From: Saposhnikovia divaricata
Taxonomy: Eukaryota > Streptophyta > Magnoliopsida > Apiales > Apiaceae
Assembly (NCBI GenBank): GCA_036435485.1
Contig: CM071595.1
Span: forward strand, 227,960,080 to 228,024,079
Length of the DNA stretch: 64,000 nucleotides
Direction: 5' to 3'
Notes under the pieces: generated by a model
The model's input: the letters and a program-made list of their open reading frames with translations, nothing else
Told to the model about the DNA's origin: nothing
The model's database searches: none
Part shown: positions 10,069 to 21,273 of the stretch, piece after piece
Position numbering within the stretch: position 1 is the first letter of the stretch
How the letters are laid out: the number at the start of each line of letters is the position of its first letter
Position numbers and translations under genes: made by a program

Positions 10069-12222
10069 TTAGTGTACATTCTTTAACAGACCTAAAACTT
10101 GTTGCATGGTAGGTCTTTTCCAAGACACCTTCGCCGTGCACAAGTACCCAACTCGTAGACACTCCACCATCTCACTCAGTGACTCACTCCCGAGTCTCAA
10201 TCTCGAGTCCAACACATTTACTCCAAGTCCTTCTTTAACCAATCTCCTCACTTCATCTACATGTTCCTCCGAACTGAGTTGACCAGTCAACAACTCGATC
10301 AACACTTTACCAAAATCATACACGTCAGCCTCGAGGGACCCACTGACCCCATCTAGACCTAATCCAAAGTCAGCAATTTTGGGCTGCAAGTCATCAGAGA
10401 GTAAGATATTGGACATGACTAAGTGGCCATGCACCACGGGCTTAGAGCAGCCATGGTGGAGGTAAGCGAGTCCACGGGCGATCCCTACTGCGATGCGGTG
10501 GCGTGTGAGCCACTCCATTTTGTCGGGGGATGAAATGCGGGCTGTGGTTTCGATTTCATTGATGTGCTCCCAAGTGTCTGTGCTCCAGTCTTCTACGTTG
10601 GTTTCACCTGCTGGTAGCTCATGGAGCCATTGATGGAGGTTACCATTGGACATAAACTCGTACAACACTAACTTCTCGTTACCTGAAACAAGTGTATGAA
10701 ACAATTTAATAACAATTCCAGATACTTCATCAAGAAACTTATTGCTAATGTCTTGTACGTCCTGCAAAGCCATTATAATTGATCCAATTAAACACTCTAA
10801 TTAATATCTTCTAAAACATCCAAAAGACCCTGAATATCAGGCCTAAAAAATTTAAATAGGCTACCAGAGAAATGTACCTGCAATACAGTAACCGGAGATA
10901 GGCAACAGATTTCGATGTTTAAGCCTTGAGACGTCATCAAAGATTACTTTCATTTCATCACAATCAACCTCCCTGTGGCTCTCTAACACCTTGATTGCTA
11001 CATGGAGTTCACCTGGCAGGACAGCTCTGTAAACAGGCCCACACCTGCCCTCTGCTAACAACGACTCTCTCCCAAAATGTGACGTGGCAGCAAGCAAGTC
11101 CATGAAGGTGAGATAGTTCATCAATGGCTTTTCAAACATTACTATAGGTGCTGAAGCTGGTTCCACAATATCAGCAACCCATGAGGTCCCTGACTCTGTT
11201 TCAAATGAAAAAGGCCCTGATAATTCTCCATTAGAAAATATCTGAGTTGGTTTGGGGATTTCCCACTTGTTTTTCTTGGCCAGTTTTCTCTTTTTTAATA
11301 TACACAAAATGTATATAAGCAAGGCCATGAAAAAGATTATGGATGAAATTGATATGGCTAGAGCCAAATGTTTGTGTTTCGATTTCTGCCTTCTTTTATG
11401 CGGTGGGAATGGTATTGAATGTGGTACTCTAGTTACGTTGAATTTTCCGGCATGGATAAAGGCAGAGTGGCCAAATTCTTGGATATTGACTGAAGTCAAA
11501 TGGCCAGTAAAATTGTTTAATGAAATGTTCAAGAATTTGAGGTCAGAAAGTGAAGGAAAATCAGAAGGAAATTTACCATACAAATGGTTTATCGAAACAT
11601 CCAAGTAACGTAATGAGTGGAAACTCGAAATTGCATTTAAGTTACCTGAAATGTTACACTTTGAGATATCAAGATGTTGTAGATTTTTCAGCATGTTGAG
11701 ACCAGGAGGCAAGATTTGGAGTTTGTTATGTGAAAGGTCAAGTGTTATGAGCTTTGGAAAAATGGAAAGATTCGCCAAGTTTGTGAACCTATTTTGGGAC
11801 AAATTAAGGGCTCTCATTGATGAAAATTGACCAAAATATGAACCCATTCTGAATCCAACGGTACCTACTAGCATGTTCTTGGATAGGTTGATTTCAACTA
11901 GGGTTGGTATAGACCAAAACCAACTAGGAACATGACCCTCGATGGAATTGTTGGAGAAATCAATTGACTGAAGATGGGACATGTTCTTGAGAAACTTCCA
12001 CGAAACAGAGCCACTTAGATTTCTTGACGAGAGATTTATGGTGGTTAAAATATTTGGGCTTGCACAGTTCAGATCACGCGATATAAACCAAGAGGAATTA
12101 TAACCAGCGACGGAGCTGAAGGCCTTGTCAAGCAGATCTTGGTCTGTGGTGATGTTGCATGTAGATTCTACTAAGATTATATAGGAGAAGAAAATCATGT
12201 ATTTCGAGAACATTAGCTTCAT
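10069..12222 (-). CDS. CAMRLK: LRR receptor-like kinase, CaMRLK-like, two exons, probable pseudokinase
   Basis: Two exons: 12222-10878 and 10682-10069, with an intron at 10877-10683 (GTACAT donor, TTTCAG acceptor, phase 1). The product is 652 residues. An N-terminal signal peptide (1-20) precedes a Cys-containing cap, about seven leucine-rich repeats (58-245), a basic stretch, one transmembrane helix (about 285-309) and a cytoplasmic kinase domain (from about 372). The juxtamembrane block SGPFSFETESGTSWVADI and the kinase opening match the Arabidopsis calmodulin-binding receptor kinase At5g45800 (CaMRLK/MEE62) as I remember it. Lys411 (VAIK) and DFG (553-555) are present. The catalytic loop reads HGHLVMSN (533-540) instead of HRDLKxxN, so the catalytic Asp is missing and activity is doubtful. 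The glycine loop is EGRCGPVY. I chose the ATG at 12222 because it puts the hydrophobic leader at the N terminus; an in-frame ATG at 12288 is possible. Likely a plasma-membrane receptor; ligand unknown. Confidence 0.87.
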
Positions 12223-12420
12223 TTTCTTGTAATCTTTAGTGGTCACTCTTCTTGGCTCCTGCAAGTATACTTGTTTTTGGCTTAACATGAGTTTTGTAAC
12301 AGAAATATCATTAATCAAAGAACTTTCCAGTTCATGGTACTTTTGGGGGAAGTAAAGACTGTAACAGGGTTCTTAAAGAAAAACTAAGAGGATATTTGAG
12401 AAAGGTGATATTGCAAAATA

Positions 12421-12429
12421 TAATTTATA
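12421..12429 (-). promoter_or_regulatory. Probable TATA box of the receptor kinase gene
   Basis: On the minus strand the sequence reads CTATAAATTATA about 200 bases upstream of the chosen ATG (12222). This would leave a 5' leader of roughly 170 nt. Confidence 0.5.
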
Positions 12430-12770
12430 GCCAGAAATGAAAAGGTAGTATTGAAAAAGAAAATAGCGAACCAGGGAAAGTCTAGTATAACCTTAAGACC
12501 ATACTTGTCCATACTAATTTTTTATTTTTTTTTTGTTAAGCATTATGGTCCTCTAATTTTAGTCGAAGCTTGTTGGTGCATTTGATACATTTCTTTACAT
12601 GGTACAGATGTACGTAAAGATCATTTCTTTGAAACCAGTTCGACATTTTCTAATACATTATACATAATTTGCACAAAATATAGAATTCGACTCTATGATT
12701 GTATACACTCCTTCAAAATATAAAATTCAACACTCCTCAGATCTATGTTTGCCCGAGGCGAATCTAAAGG

Positions 12771-13176
12771 GTAGCGGACCCAGCTTCCGCTGGGAAAAAT
12801 TCAGAATTTTCAACAAATTTTTTTTTTTTCTGCTGGGTAGAAAATCAAAAAGTTCTGTTGTTGGGTGGCAATATAACCCACATAGTATAGGTTTTAACTT
12901 GATATTATGTTAGCTCAGCTGGTCTTGTAGTTGTTTTTCAAGTGGGGAGACCTGTGTTCGACTCCCAGAAATAACAATCGTCTTAATTTTTTGCTTATAT
13001 CTAATATCTATATATTACTACTACATATGGACTATTTATATCGTGCAGAATTCTCTCATAGATGGCCAAGGTTTGATTCCTTTAGGCTACATTTTTACCT
13101 TTTCAAAAAATTTTCGCGCTTCGCGCGGGACCCTTACAAATTCCGCTGGACAACAATTTTTGCCTAGGTCCGCCAC
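12771..13176. repeat. Degenerate dispersed repeat with imperfect inverted ends
   Basis: The ends GTAGCGGACC (12771) and GGTCCGCCAC (13176) are inverted copies with one mismatch. Both ends are followed inward by TCCGCTGG-type sequence. The sequence contains a tRNA-like A/B box pair (12911-12966) and a GCGCTTCGCGC palindrome near 13116. No target duplication was found. It could be a decayed DNA transposon that received a SINE-like insertion. Confidence 0.45.
12911..12966 (+). other. tRNA-like sequence (SINE head or tRNA relic)
   Basis: TAGCTCAGCTGG (12911-12922) matches a tRNA A box, and GTGTTCGACTCCC (12954-12966) matches a B box about 45 bases later, the spacing seen in tRNA-derived RNA polymerase III promoters. 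No cloverleaf acceptor stem pairs around it, so this is not a functional tRNA gene. A second weaker B-box-like site, GGTTTGATTCC, lies at about 13070. A tRNA-derived SINE fragment is the best reading. Confidence 0.45.
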
Positions 13177-14644
13177 TGATGTTTGCTTTATAAAGAAAGT
13201 GTAACCCAAGATTACCATTATAAATCTGACAAAAAAAAAGATGATCATTATAATAAATTATTCACCATTGTTATAATTTGTTTTAAAATATATGTAGTGC
13301 TCTGAAAGAATTCCTCACGGAACCAAACCTAGAGGCGCACTTCAAGAATATTTTGGTAATGCCACTTTAAATATTTCAATAATAATTTCAGATGATAGAT
13401 GTGGTAATATAATTAAAGTATCCACTGCATGATTTACCAAATCATTATTATAAGATAACATGGGTGGGATATGTAGTCATCCAGAAGCCCATATTTCACA
13501 TCTATTTTCGTGACAAATCACATTGATTTTCACATAATACATATACATGTGGGGAAGATTATGCAAGTCTATATACATTTGTAGCTTTTTGACAATACAA
13601 ACCAAATCAGAGGAAAATGTGGACACTGATATAGTAACAAGTCAAGAGTGTATTGTAAATTTGCAGTACAGACAAGAAAAAATAACAATTTTTTAATCAA
13701 AGTTAATAAAAAAATAATAGTTATTTAACAATTGGGATACATATATGTGAATTGAGTATCTCATTTGTATAAAATACCCATTTCATAAATATATATTTTT
13801 AAAAAAATTTATTTTTTTATGATACTCATTTGTGAGTTGGGTATCATAAAAAACTATTCATAACGTGAACCCATTTCAAGAATGCGCAACATGAATATCC
13901 AACTGTGCTTTAAATATTACAATGATAAAAATTTACCAACACTTCTTTAAATGTGTATTTTGATTAAACCCAATTAAAAAATTTATATTATTTTTATATT
14001 ATTCACCTTCATCCACAGTGTACAAACGGCATTACACATGGACTGGACTGGATTGGTCAAGGACTCATTGTGGTCCTTTTAGACATGATTCGGTTTCAAC
14101 GATTATAACATGAAATTTACATGTTTCTTAATATTTAATTAATTTTGTTTATAAAATTTCAACGTAGAAAATCACATAAATTATATTTTATTTTGCCTGT
14201 GCATCTCGCAAAATTTTAAAATTTCTATATCTAACAGTAGAGTTCCTAGTTAGTTAAATTTATGTACATTTCGCATATTTAAAAAAAATTGAGGACTTCA
14301 TTAATTGTCATTTTTCAATATTAATGTGTCTAATTTGGACATTGTTGGGCTTCATGAAAATGTAAATCACCTCAAATTGAGTTCGTAAATATTTGTAGAC
14401 TTGTAGTTACATACCAAACTTAATGGATTGGTATACAGGCCCGTGGGCCAAAAAATTATTGGGGCTTTTTAAAGGAGTAATGCTAGTCATGTTTAACAAG
14501 TTTCAAGGATGTCAATTACTGTATTTGTTCTATTGTTGTGTTGGGGGAAAGTTGCGAGTTCGGTTCCCTTCAAACGCAGTGCCCATGTTTAATTTGATTC
14601 ATTTTTCCCCCTCTGGAATTGGTACAATTTTAAAAATGGGAAAA
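13177..14644. other. AT-rich intergenic DNA
   Basis: No gene or clear element. Around 14400-14690 an 89-codon frame exists on the plus strand but shows no protein-like features. A B-box-like GAGTTCGGTTCCC lies near 14557 without a matching A box. Confidence 0.5.
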
Positions 14645-15030
14645 GAGTATCTAAAGCACACAATAGAGAAGTTCTCTATTAGTGCGGTTTAAATTATGAT
14701 AAATTATTTATTATTTGAACAATCCAACCGTACGAATGTTAAATTCATACAAAAATATGTGAATGTACAAATTTTCGTGTAATTTAATTATTTGGAACTA
14801 TAAATTTATAGCAATAAGATTATGATAAATCTGTGTCGTTGAATATATATAGAAAATAGTATTATTATAAAAGTGATGCTCCACTATTTCAAATATAATA
14901 AAAATTTGTATACAATGTTATTTTGACATAAACTTTTCATCCGTACGGTTGGATTATCAAAAATAATAATAAAATACAAGATTTAAGGTGCACTAATAGA
15001 GAACTTCTCTATAGTGTGCTTTAGAAACTC
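14645..15030. mobile_element. MITE with ~85-bp terminal inverted repeats
   Basis: GAGTATCTAAAGCACAC at 14645 is mirrored by GTGTGCTTTAGAAACTC ending at 15030. The inverted match extends about 85 bases on each side, to CCAACCGTACG at about 14727-14737 and its mirror CGTACGGTTGG at about 14942-14952. I could not find a convincing target duplication. There is no coding capacity. The TIR length resembles MULE-type MITEs. Confidence 0.7.
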
Positions 15031-15544
15031 CATGCCCTTTTAAAATATGAATATCACATTAAGGATACTAATCAAAATAGTCCATACTACATATCATATC
15101 ACCTAGACTAGAAAAAAAATATGATACCCAATTTAATACTGTTAGCTTATATGTTTGTACTATGCTTGTTTTTCCTCTTCAAAAATTGGTTTATCAAAAT
15201 TCTCTAAAGATAGATTTAAGTGAGTGTTGGGTGGTGTCAATCCAAGTAACACATCAAGGAGATAAGTGATAATTCTCTTGTATATAGAACAATCAAAAAC
15301 AAATTCATGTAAACTCTATCTAAAGTGATAAGTGAGTGTTAATTCCATTAGTATAAGATCTTGAATGTGCCAAAAACAAATTCATACGAACTTGATCTAA
15401 AGCGAACAATATTATTAATGTGAAATTAGATGTCCAACAGTGAGACTCTTTCATTATATGACACACAATAAATATTTGTTTCACTTTTACCAGTCGGACA
15501 CCATATTTGATCAGAACGAGCAATCAGCAATATTCTAAATATAC
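15031..15544. other. AT-rich spacer, no gene
   Basis: Contains a diverged short duplication (AACAAATTCATGTAAACTC near 15300 and AACAAATTCATACGAACTT near 15374, each beside an AAGTGA-like or AAGCGA-like motif). Nothing else recognised. Confidence 0.45.
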
Positions 15545-15552
15545 GTGCCGTG

Positions 15553-15826
15553 TAGGGATGGCAACGGGTTGGATCGGGTTGGATACCTGTGATATCCAAA
15601 TCCAAACCCGAATCTGAAATCCAAATCCAAACCCGATCCAAATCCAATCGGATCTGGAAATTCAAAATCCAAACCCGATCCATCGGGTTTGGATCGGGTT
15701 CGGGTTTATCCAAACCCGAATTACATAAAAATTTCATAAAAAATAAAATTACAATTACAAATAAATATTCAGATTCCAAAAACATAAAAATAAATATGTA
15801 TTTTTTTAAGATTATATATGTATATA

Positions 15827-15910
<84 letters not shown>

Positions 15911-16149
15911 ATATATATATATCGGGTTTTTTTCGGGTTTCGGGTTTGGATCGGGTTTGGATCGGGTTTTCGGGTTTCGGGTTTGGATCGGGTTGGATAT
16001 AGTTAATATCCAAATCCAAATCCAAACTCTTTCGGGTTTAAAAATCAAATCCAAATCCAAATCCAAATCCAAAAAATCGGGTTCGGTAAGATCCAATCGG
16101 GTCGAATTGGATCGGGTATCCATCGGATCGATTTTTTTTGCCATCCCTA
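15553..16149. mobile_element. Non-autonomous hAT-type element with 8-bp TSD
   Basis: The termini TAGGGATGGCAA (15553) and TTGCCATCCCTA (16149) are perfect 12-base inverted repeats. The 8-mer GTGCCGTG is duplicated exactly on both sides (15545-15552 and 16150-16157), the duplication length of hAT transposons. The interior is built of repeated ATCCAAA and CGGGTTT words in both orientations around a (TA)n core, so the element folds back on itself. No transposase is present. Confidence 0.93.
15831..15899. repeat. (TA)n microsatellite in the hAT element
   Basis: About 34 TA units in the centre of the foldback hAT element. Confidence 0.9.
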
Positions 16150-16157
16150 GTGCCGTG

Positions 16158-17947
16158 GTAAGGTGTTAAGTTATATGCTCATAACTCATACTCATACTAT
16201 ATATACATCATCTTCTTTCAAACAAAAGAAAAGCACCTTGAATCATCCCATTGATACGTATCACGTTGTTAAATTTCTACGGTTCTTACAAGTTATACGA
16301 AAGAGATAAGTAGCGTGACATCTCAAATGTGGTACTGTAGGAGTTAGGACCACCATTTTCTTTTCAAAATAAGAAAAGGACCACCATTTAGTATAAATAA
16401 ACAAATAAAATTCAAACCAAATATCTCGTTACTTTGCAATTCACTACTTTCTTAAGTACACGCTTAAAATTTCTTTTTATTCTTAAAAATGAGAATGACC
16501 ACTTTGCGCATTAAATAATGTACAACAATGAATTAATTGCAACGTATGTTGGAATATAAGTTACAAATCAAGTGCTAGGTACATATATTTCTCAAAAAAA
16601 AAAAAAAAAAAGTGCTAGGTACATATATTTCATTTATCTTCACTTAAATTGATATCGTTAATTTGTTTTGGTTAAGTTAAATGGAATCAGATATTACAAA
16701 ATTATTGATTCATATATTGACAGATCTAAAAGTTGTATGAAATGACAATTTTTTTCCAATATTTTTTTTACATTTTTTTGCTGATCTATTTAACATATAT
16801 ATTAGGTGTGTAGTATGAATTGAAAATTGGTCCATTTAATTAAAAAAATAAAGTAACTCGTCAGTTTGAGTGTAACAACGATAGTAGTAAATTTTAACAT
16901 AATGTCTTGAGTAGTTTTTATTCTGTATAGTAATATATTAAAAAATTATTATTAGAAAATTAAAAAACTAATGTTAAGTATTCCAAAAAAAATTTCAAAA
17001 TAAATTCTTATTTTTATAAAATAAGGAGAACCAAACAGGCTCAATAATTACTTCTCATAAAACACTTAATTATTACTATTAAATTAATTTATATTTTGTT
17101 TGCAGTTCCAGCTAACTATGATGGTGGCATGCACCGGTCCTTAGTAGATAATTTATTGCTCTTTGAAATTATTAATTCTAGTAATTTCACACTCACAAGG
17201 TTTCTTTAGTCAACATTGAAAATAGATTAGTTCATTCTTATCTCTATTTCCAAATTAATGAGAGGTCACTTCATAACACTTATGGTTGACTTGAAAGCTT
17301 AAAGTAAGTTTACTTAAATTATTAATTTAAAAATAATACAATATCAGTTTAATATAAATAATAAGCATCTTATTAAGAATAAAATGAGTTTTGTTCAATG
17401 TTTTTTTACGATTTTTTTAAATAAAAATATTGTGAATATCCTGTAATTCCAAGAAAATTATAAAAAAAGTATTCAATAAAACCCTTTTTCTATTTAAGAT
17501 TTATAGGGATGTCTAAATACCGTAAGTGTAAAAGAAATCGACTTCACTGACCATGGAAAATTGTTGTTGAACTAGAACGGACCGAGGTGGCAAGTGCCGG
17601 AAGATTGTGGAACTTCAATATTTTGAATTGGTAAACAATTTCAATATAGTATTAAAAATGTAATTGGCATGCATAACCATTAACGCTCCACAAGTTTGAC
17701 ATCCGATCCAACCAAGCAAAATAGAATAACACCAATTCTATCTAGAATTAGAATTAAACATCTATACAAATTTGTAAATTGGGTTGATTAAATAATTCAT
17801 ATTCATCCATGTCAGCAAAATATAATAATTCATATTCAACCATTTGTGTAACTATTTCGATTAGAATATCTTCTTCAAAGGAAACTCGAGGACGGTTTTT
17901 CGAATATGTGATTTACAACTTCTTGTCAAGCAAATCGAACTTCAAGA
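16158..17947. other. AT-rich intergenic DNA
   Basis: No gene recognised. It holds the poly(A) scar described at 16570-16631. The segment 17780-17947 directly borders copia element 1 and shows no recognisable coding sequence. Confidence 0.5.
16570..16631 (+). mobile_element. Poly(A)-only retroposition scar with ~20-bp TSD
   Basis: AGTGCTAGGTACATATATTT occurs at 16571-16590 and again, identically, at 16611-16630. The only DNA between the copies is CTC followed by 17 A. This is what target-primed reverse transcription leaves when a LINE-type machine inserts little more than a poly(A) tail. Tandem duplication with A-tract slippage is the alternative. Confidence 0.6.
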
Positions 17948-17952
17948 CTTCA

Positions 17953-18672
17953 TGTTATGTCCAAATGTGTTGTAGAAGGGGGCGAATACAACTTTTCGAA
18001 TATGAGAAGTAATAAATACGATGCAATAAATGAACACACAGATTCAAGGAATATATTTCTTATATATATAACTTGAAATGGTTGCTACAACATTCATTAC
18101 AAAGTATGACAGAAGTTCAGAGAGAAGTGAATGATACTAAGCTCTGTGAATGCACTCTCTCTCTCTTTTTCTTGTGTTTCTCTCAACTATTGCTCTCTCT
18201 TTAAAACATTACACAAGTACTTCTATTTATACTACATGTAATCTATGTCCTGTAGTCTTCAAAGACTAAGATATACGTGGCCCAATGATGTCCACATAAA
18301 TCTTGCCTTATCTTGAAAGCTTGGAAATCTGCCAATCAGAAGATGGCATGTGTCATGTTGAAGCTGCACTCTAAGTAGAACTTCTACTTGAGAATTTCTA
18401 CTTAGCCATCTCGAATTTCTAAGTAGAACTTCTACTTGAGAATTTCTACTTAGCCATCTCAAATTTCTAAGTAGAACTTCTACTTAGAAATATTCTACTT
18501 GTTCATCTAGAATATTTAGTACTTAGAAAATATTCTGGTCTTCAACTTGAAACTTCAATGCACATCTTGAACTTGTGATATCTTCATGTCCTCTTTATTC
18601 TTCACCAAGCTCTTGAACATGGATCTTTATTACTGACATAAACTTGCTATCAATGTCCTGACACTTGATGCA
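17953..18672 (-). repeat. 3' LTR of element 1, truncated
   Basis: Matches 27844-28563 closely but stops at GATGCA (18672), where the complete 5' LTR continues for about 420 more bases. The missing part is the start of U3. It has three copies of the 46-base unit containing AAGTAGAACTTCTACTT, against four in the 5' LTR. A TATA-like box, TATAAATAG on the minus strand, lies at 18223-18231. Confidence 0.9.
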
Positions 18673-18693
18673 CGTTCTTGCATCATCTTCATT

Positions 18694-21273
18694 TTATGAG
18701 CTTTTTATGCACTTGACATAAAATGAAGATGATGCACGTTCTTGCATCATCTTCATTTTATGGAACTGAGCTTGTTCCAAGGCTAACTGTTGAGCTTTAA
18801 GGGTTTCCTCATCAACAGGAATTTCTTCAGGCATTCCGGAAGACATCCCAGCACCTCCACCTTGTTCCTTCAAAGATCTCTTTATAGCATGTGCCAAAGG
18901 TACGTCTTCCATATCAGAATCTGAGTCAAGTACCTCCTGTACTGTTTCCTGATGACTGAGGTCAACGAATGGCTCATCTTGCTCAACCATCATTGCCTTA
19001 CCCTTTTTCCTCCTCAGAGCCTCTTCATCAACAGACGACTCAATTTCTATTTCCTTGACAAGATCAGCATGTTCTTCAATTTCTTCGATGTGAACTGCCT
19101 GCTGTCTCGTCTCCTTTCCACTCTCCCCCTTAGGTGATTTATCCTGAACACCACCTTGCTCCGGAAATCCACCAGCAGCATAAGAACCTCCAAAACCAGA
19201 ACCGGAGGCTCCCGCTCCACTAGCACCACCTGCACCAGCATCGGGGGGAGGTTGTTGCGACTCGAAACACTCCGGGGGCACAAAACTCCTGACTGCGAAC
19301 ATCATTCTACTGATCTCCATGGCCATTATATGCATTGTAGACTCCATTGCCCCCATCCTTTCATTAAGAGTGCTTCCCAAGACACCACCAGCATGGCCCA
19401 AGTCATTGACCTTGTCTGTCAAAGCATCAAAAGCCGTAGCTTGACTTGCCATTTGTGTTGCGTAGTCATCAAGAGCCCTTTGATTGTTTCCAATGTTAAT
19501 CCCTAACTGCCCCATCGTCTGCCCGAACTGCTTCATTTGATTTTCCATAGAAGTCATACGTGTATCAAGATTTTCAATGTTAAGGGACGGTGTTTGGTTT
19601 AGGTGACCTCGCTCTAATACTCGTTCTGTTAGTATTTGGCGCTCGGTTTCGGGCCTTAAAAATGAAGGTCCCTCTCTCCCTAACCTCTCACACACACTCC
19701 CTGTCTCACGCTCGTGTATGTCTTCAATGATTGATCCAAAGTATGAAGCAGTACCTGCAGAAATTGGATAAGCAATATAATTGGCAGTTATGGGATCTAT
19801 GTCTGTTCTGTCCTGAGTTGGAATCTCAGGCTGAGAGGCTGCAAAGTATTCTTGTACAACATCAGAACCGATCCTCTTTGCAGCATCAATACGTACCGGT
19901 GAAAGTACGACTGAAGTTATTAAAACTTCATGTCCTTTTGAAGCAACAGTATCTTCAAAAGGTACATAATCCTCACCAAAATCCCTATGTGCAGATTGTT
20001 TAAGGGGAGAACCACTCTCGTGAGGTGGAGTGGTTGCGTGTGACACACTAGGGTTTGACTGGACTTTTGAAGTAGCAACATGAAAAATTTTGGCTTTCTT
20101 TCGAATAAGATGCTGCTCTTCGGGGTCACCCTCCTCATCATTTCCTACATATACATGTGCTGGCTTTCTGACTTCCGTTAACAGGGGTGAAAGAGAATAA
20201 GAATGTGTGTCAGACTCAGAAATATAGCTCTCACCCTGGGATAGATCCTGCGGGTTAGCAGTCTCTTGGGTCTCGGAATCAGATACATAGGAAGAGGAAT
20301 GAATAGCATGCAGGGAGAGATTACCTGATTCATTACCTTGTTCATCATCGCTTTGCTCATCAGGAATCTCTTCAAATGCCTCAGCATGAGCAGACGGATT
20401 CTGAGCATATGATGAAACTTGCGATGATTCCTCCAAATTGGTAACTCCTGCATCATATGTAAGCCACAGTTGAATATTTTCAGGAATTGACATCGGTTTA
20501 CCTTGATGTTTATCCTGATTAGCAATGGTTGAAAGTGACTTAGTGCCCATCCCTAGCGGTGCAGATGTTGGGCTTCTGGCAAATCCCTGTCTAACAGCAT
20601 GAGCATCCTTCGGTATTAAATCATTAATCAGCATTTGTAGGAACCGAGGAAACCAGCAGACAACATCAGTTGTAGTGAGGTCTCTGCTTGCAGGAGATCC
20701 CATTGTAGCCACTATCTCAGAGAGAACTATGCGTCCATAATTTATATCCAGTTCTCTTGCTAGGGCAACTACAAAGGTTTGCATTGGAATTGGAATTTGA
20801 TGAAAATCTTTTTCGCGTGCCCGAAAACATCTTGTGATGGCCTCGAAAAAATAATTCCATTCCACATGAAAGAATTGTTTTTGGATGTTTCCAGTGATCC
20901 GGCCAGTCGGAGGATAACATCTTATTTCTTCAAAGAATGTGAGGCGTTGTGCCGCTGTAGGTTCTGCATCATAAGCATCTTTGATTGGGAATCCCAGAAC
21001 CCTGTTGACAATTTCTTCAGTCACCTCATATTCTTGACCCGCTAAGGTAAACCTGAAACCGTAGGGGGTTGTTTTGCTCCCAAAAGTAACCGCACTAGTC
21101 CATAATTGCTGTAAAGCATCATGTACTAGTGTAGTTTTAGCAGTAAAAGCACAGCTAGCCTTGGAGTACAAATTAAGAAATCGTATCCAAAACTTAAAGC
21201 GCGGGAGTTGATCACCAATTTCCGTAGAAATATTATAAAAATTGTTTTTAGCAAGTGAAAATTGGTGAGCCAT
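18694..21273 (-). CDS. Extra ORF of copia element 1 (C-terminally truncated)
   Basis: This frame of 859 residues starts at the ATG at 21273 (AAAATGGCTC context). An N-terminal folded-looking domain (about 1-225) contains VEWNYFFEAITRCF and a LDINYGRIVLSEI-type block, both with counterparts in the extra ORFs of elements 2 and 3. A long Ser/Gln/Glu-rich disordered region follows, then a coiled coil (about 566-660), a Gly/Ala-rich stretch and a charged acidic segment. The last residues are encoded across a rearranged deletion junction at about 18672-18762, so the C-terminal domain seen in the other two copies is lost. I see no signal peptide or transmembrane helix, so an envelope role is not supported. 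Its position after pol is that of the 'env-like' ORF of SIRE elements. Function unknown; a structural or nucleic-acid-associated role is only a guess. Confidence 0.75.
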   Translation of the reverse strand: MAHQFSLAKNNFYNISTEIGDQLPRFKFWIRFLNLYSKASCAFTAKTTLVHDALQQLWTSAVTFGSKTTPYGFRFTLAGQEYEVTEEIVNRVLGFPIKDAYDAEPTAAQRLTFFEEIRCYPPTGRITGNIQKQFFHVEWNYFFEAITRCFRAREKDFHQIPIPMQTFVVALARELDINYGRIVLSEIVATMGSPASRDLTTTDVVCWFPRFLQMLINDLIPKDAHAVRQGFARSPTSAPLGMGTKSLSTIANQDKHQGKPMSIPENIQLWLTYDAGVTNLEESSQVSSYAQNPSAHAEAFEEIPDEQSDDEQGNESGNLSLHAIHSSSYVSDSETQETANPQDLSQGESYISESDTHSYSLSPLLTEVRKPAHVYVGNDEEGDPEEQHLIRKKAKIFHVATSKVQSNPSVSHATTPPHESGSPLKQSAHRDFGEDYVPFEDTVASKGHEVLITSVVLSPVRIDAAKRIGSDVVQEYFAASQPEIPTQDRTDIDPITANYIAYPISAGTASYFGSIIEDIHERETGSVCERLGREGPSFLRPETERQILTERVLERGHLNQTPSLNIENLDTRMTSMENQMKQFGQTMGQLGINIGNNQRALDDYATQMASQATAFDALTDKVNDLGHAGGVLGSTLNERMGAMESTMHIMAMEISRMMFAVRSFVPPECFESQQPPPDAGAGGASGAGASGSGFGGSYAAGGFPEQGGVQDKSPKGESGKETRQQAVHIEEIEEHADLVKEIEIESSVDEEALRRKKGKAMMVEQDEPFVDLSHQETVQEVLDSDSDMEDVPLAHAIKRSLKEQGGGAGMSSGMPEEIPVDEETLKAQQLALEQAQFHKMKMMQERASSSFYVKCIKSS

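Noticed and set aside
12911..12966. Functional tRNA gene
   Set aside because: A and B boxes are there but no acceptor or anticodon stem pairs properly.
15589..16169. Overlapping long frames on both strands around 15.6-16.1 kb
   Set aside because: They are translations of ATCCAAA/CGGGTTT and TA repeats of the hAT element.
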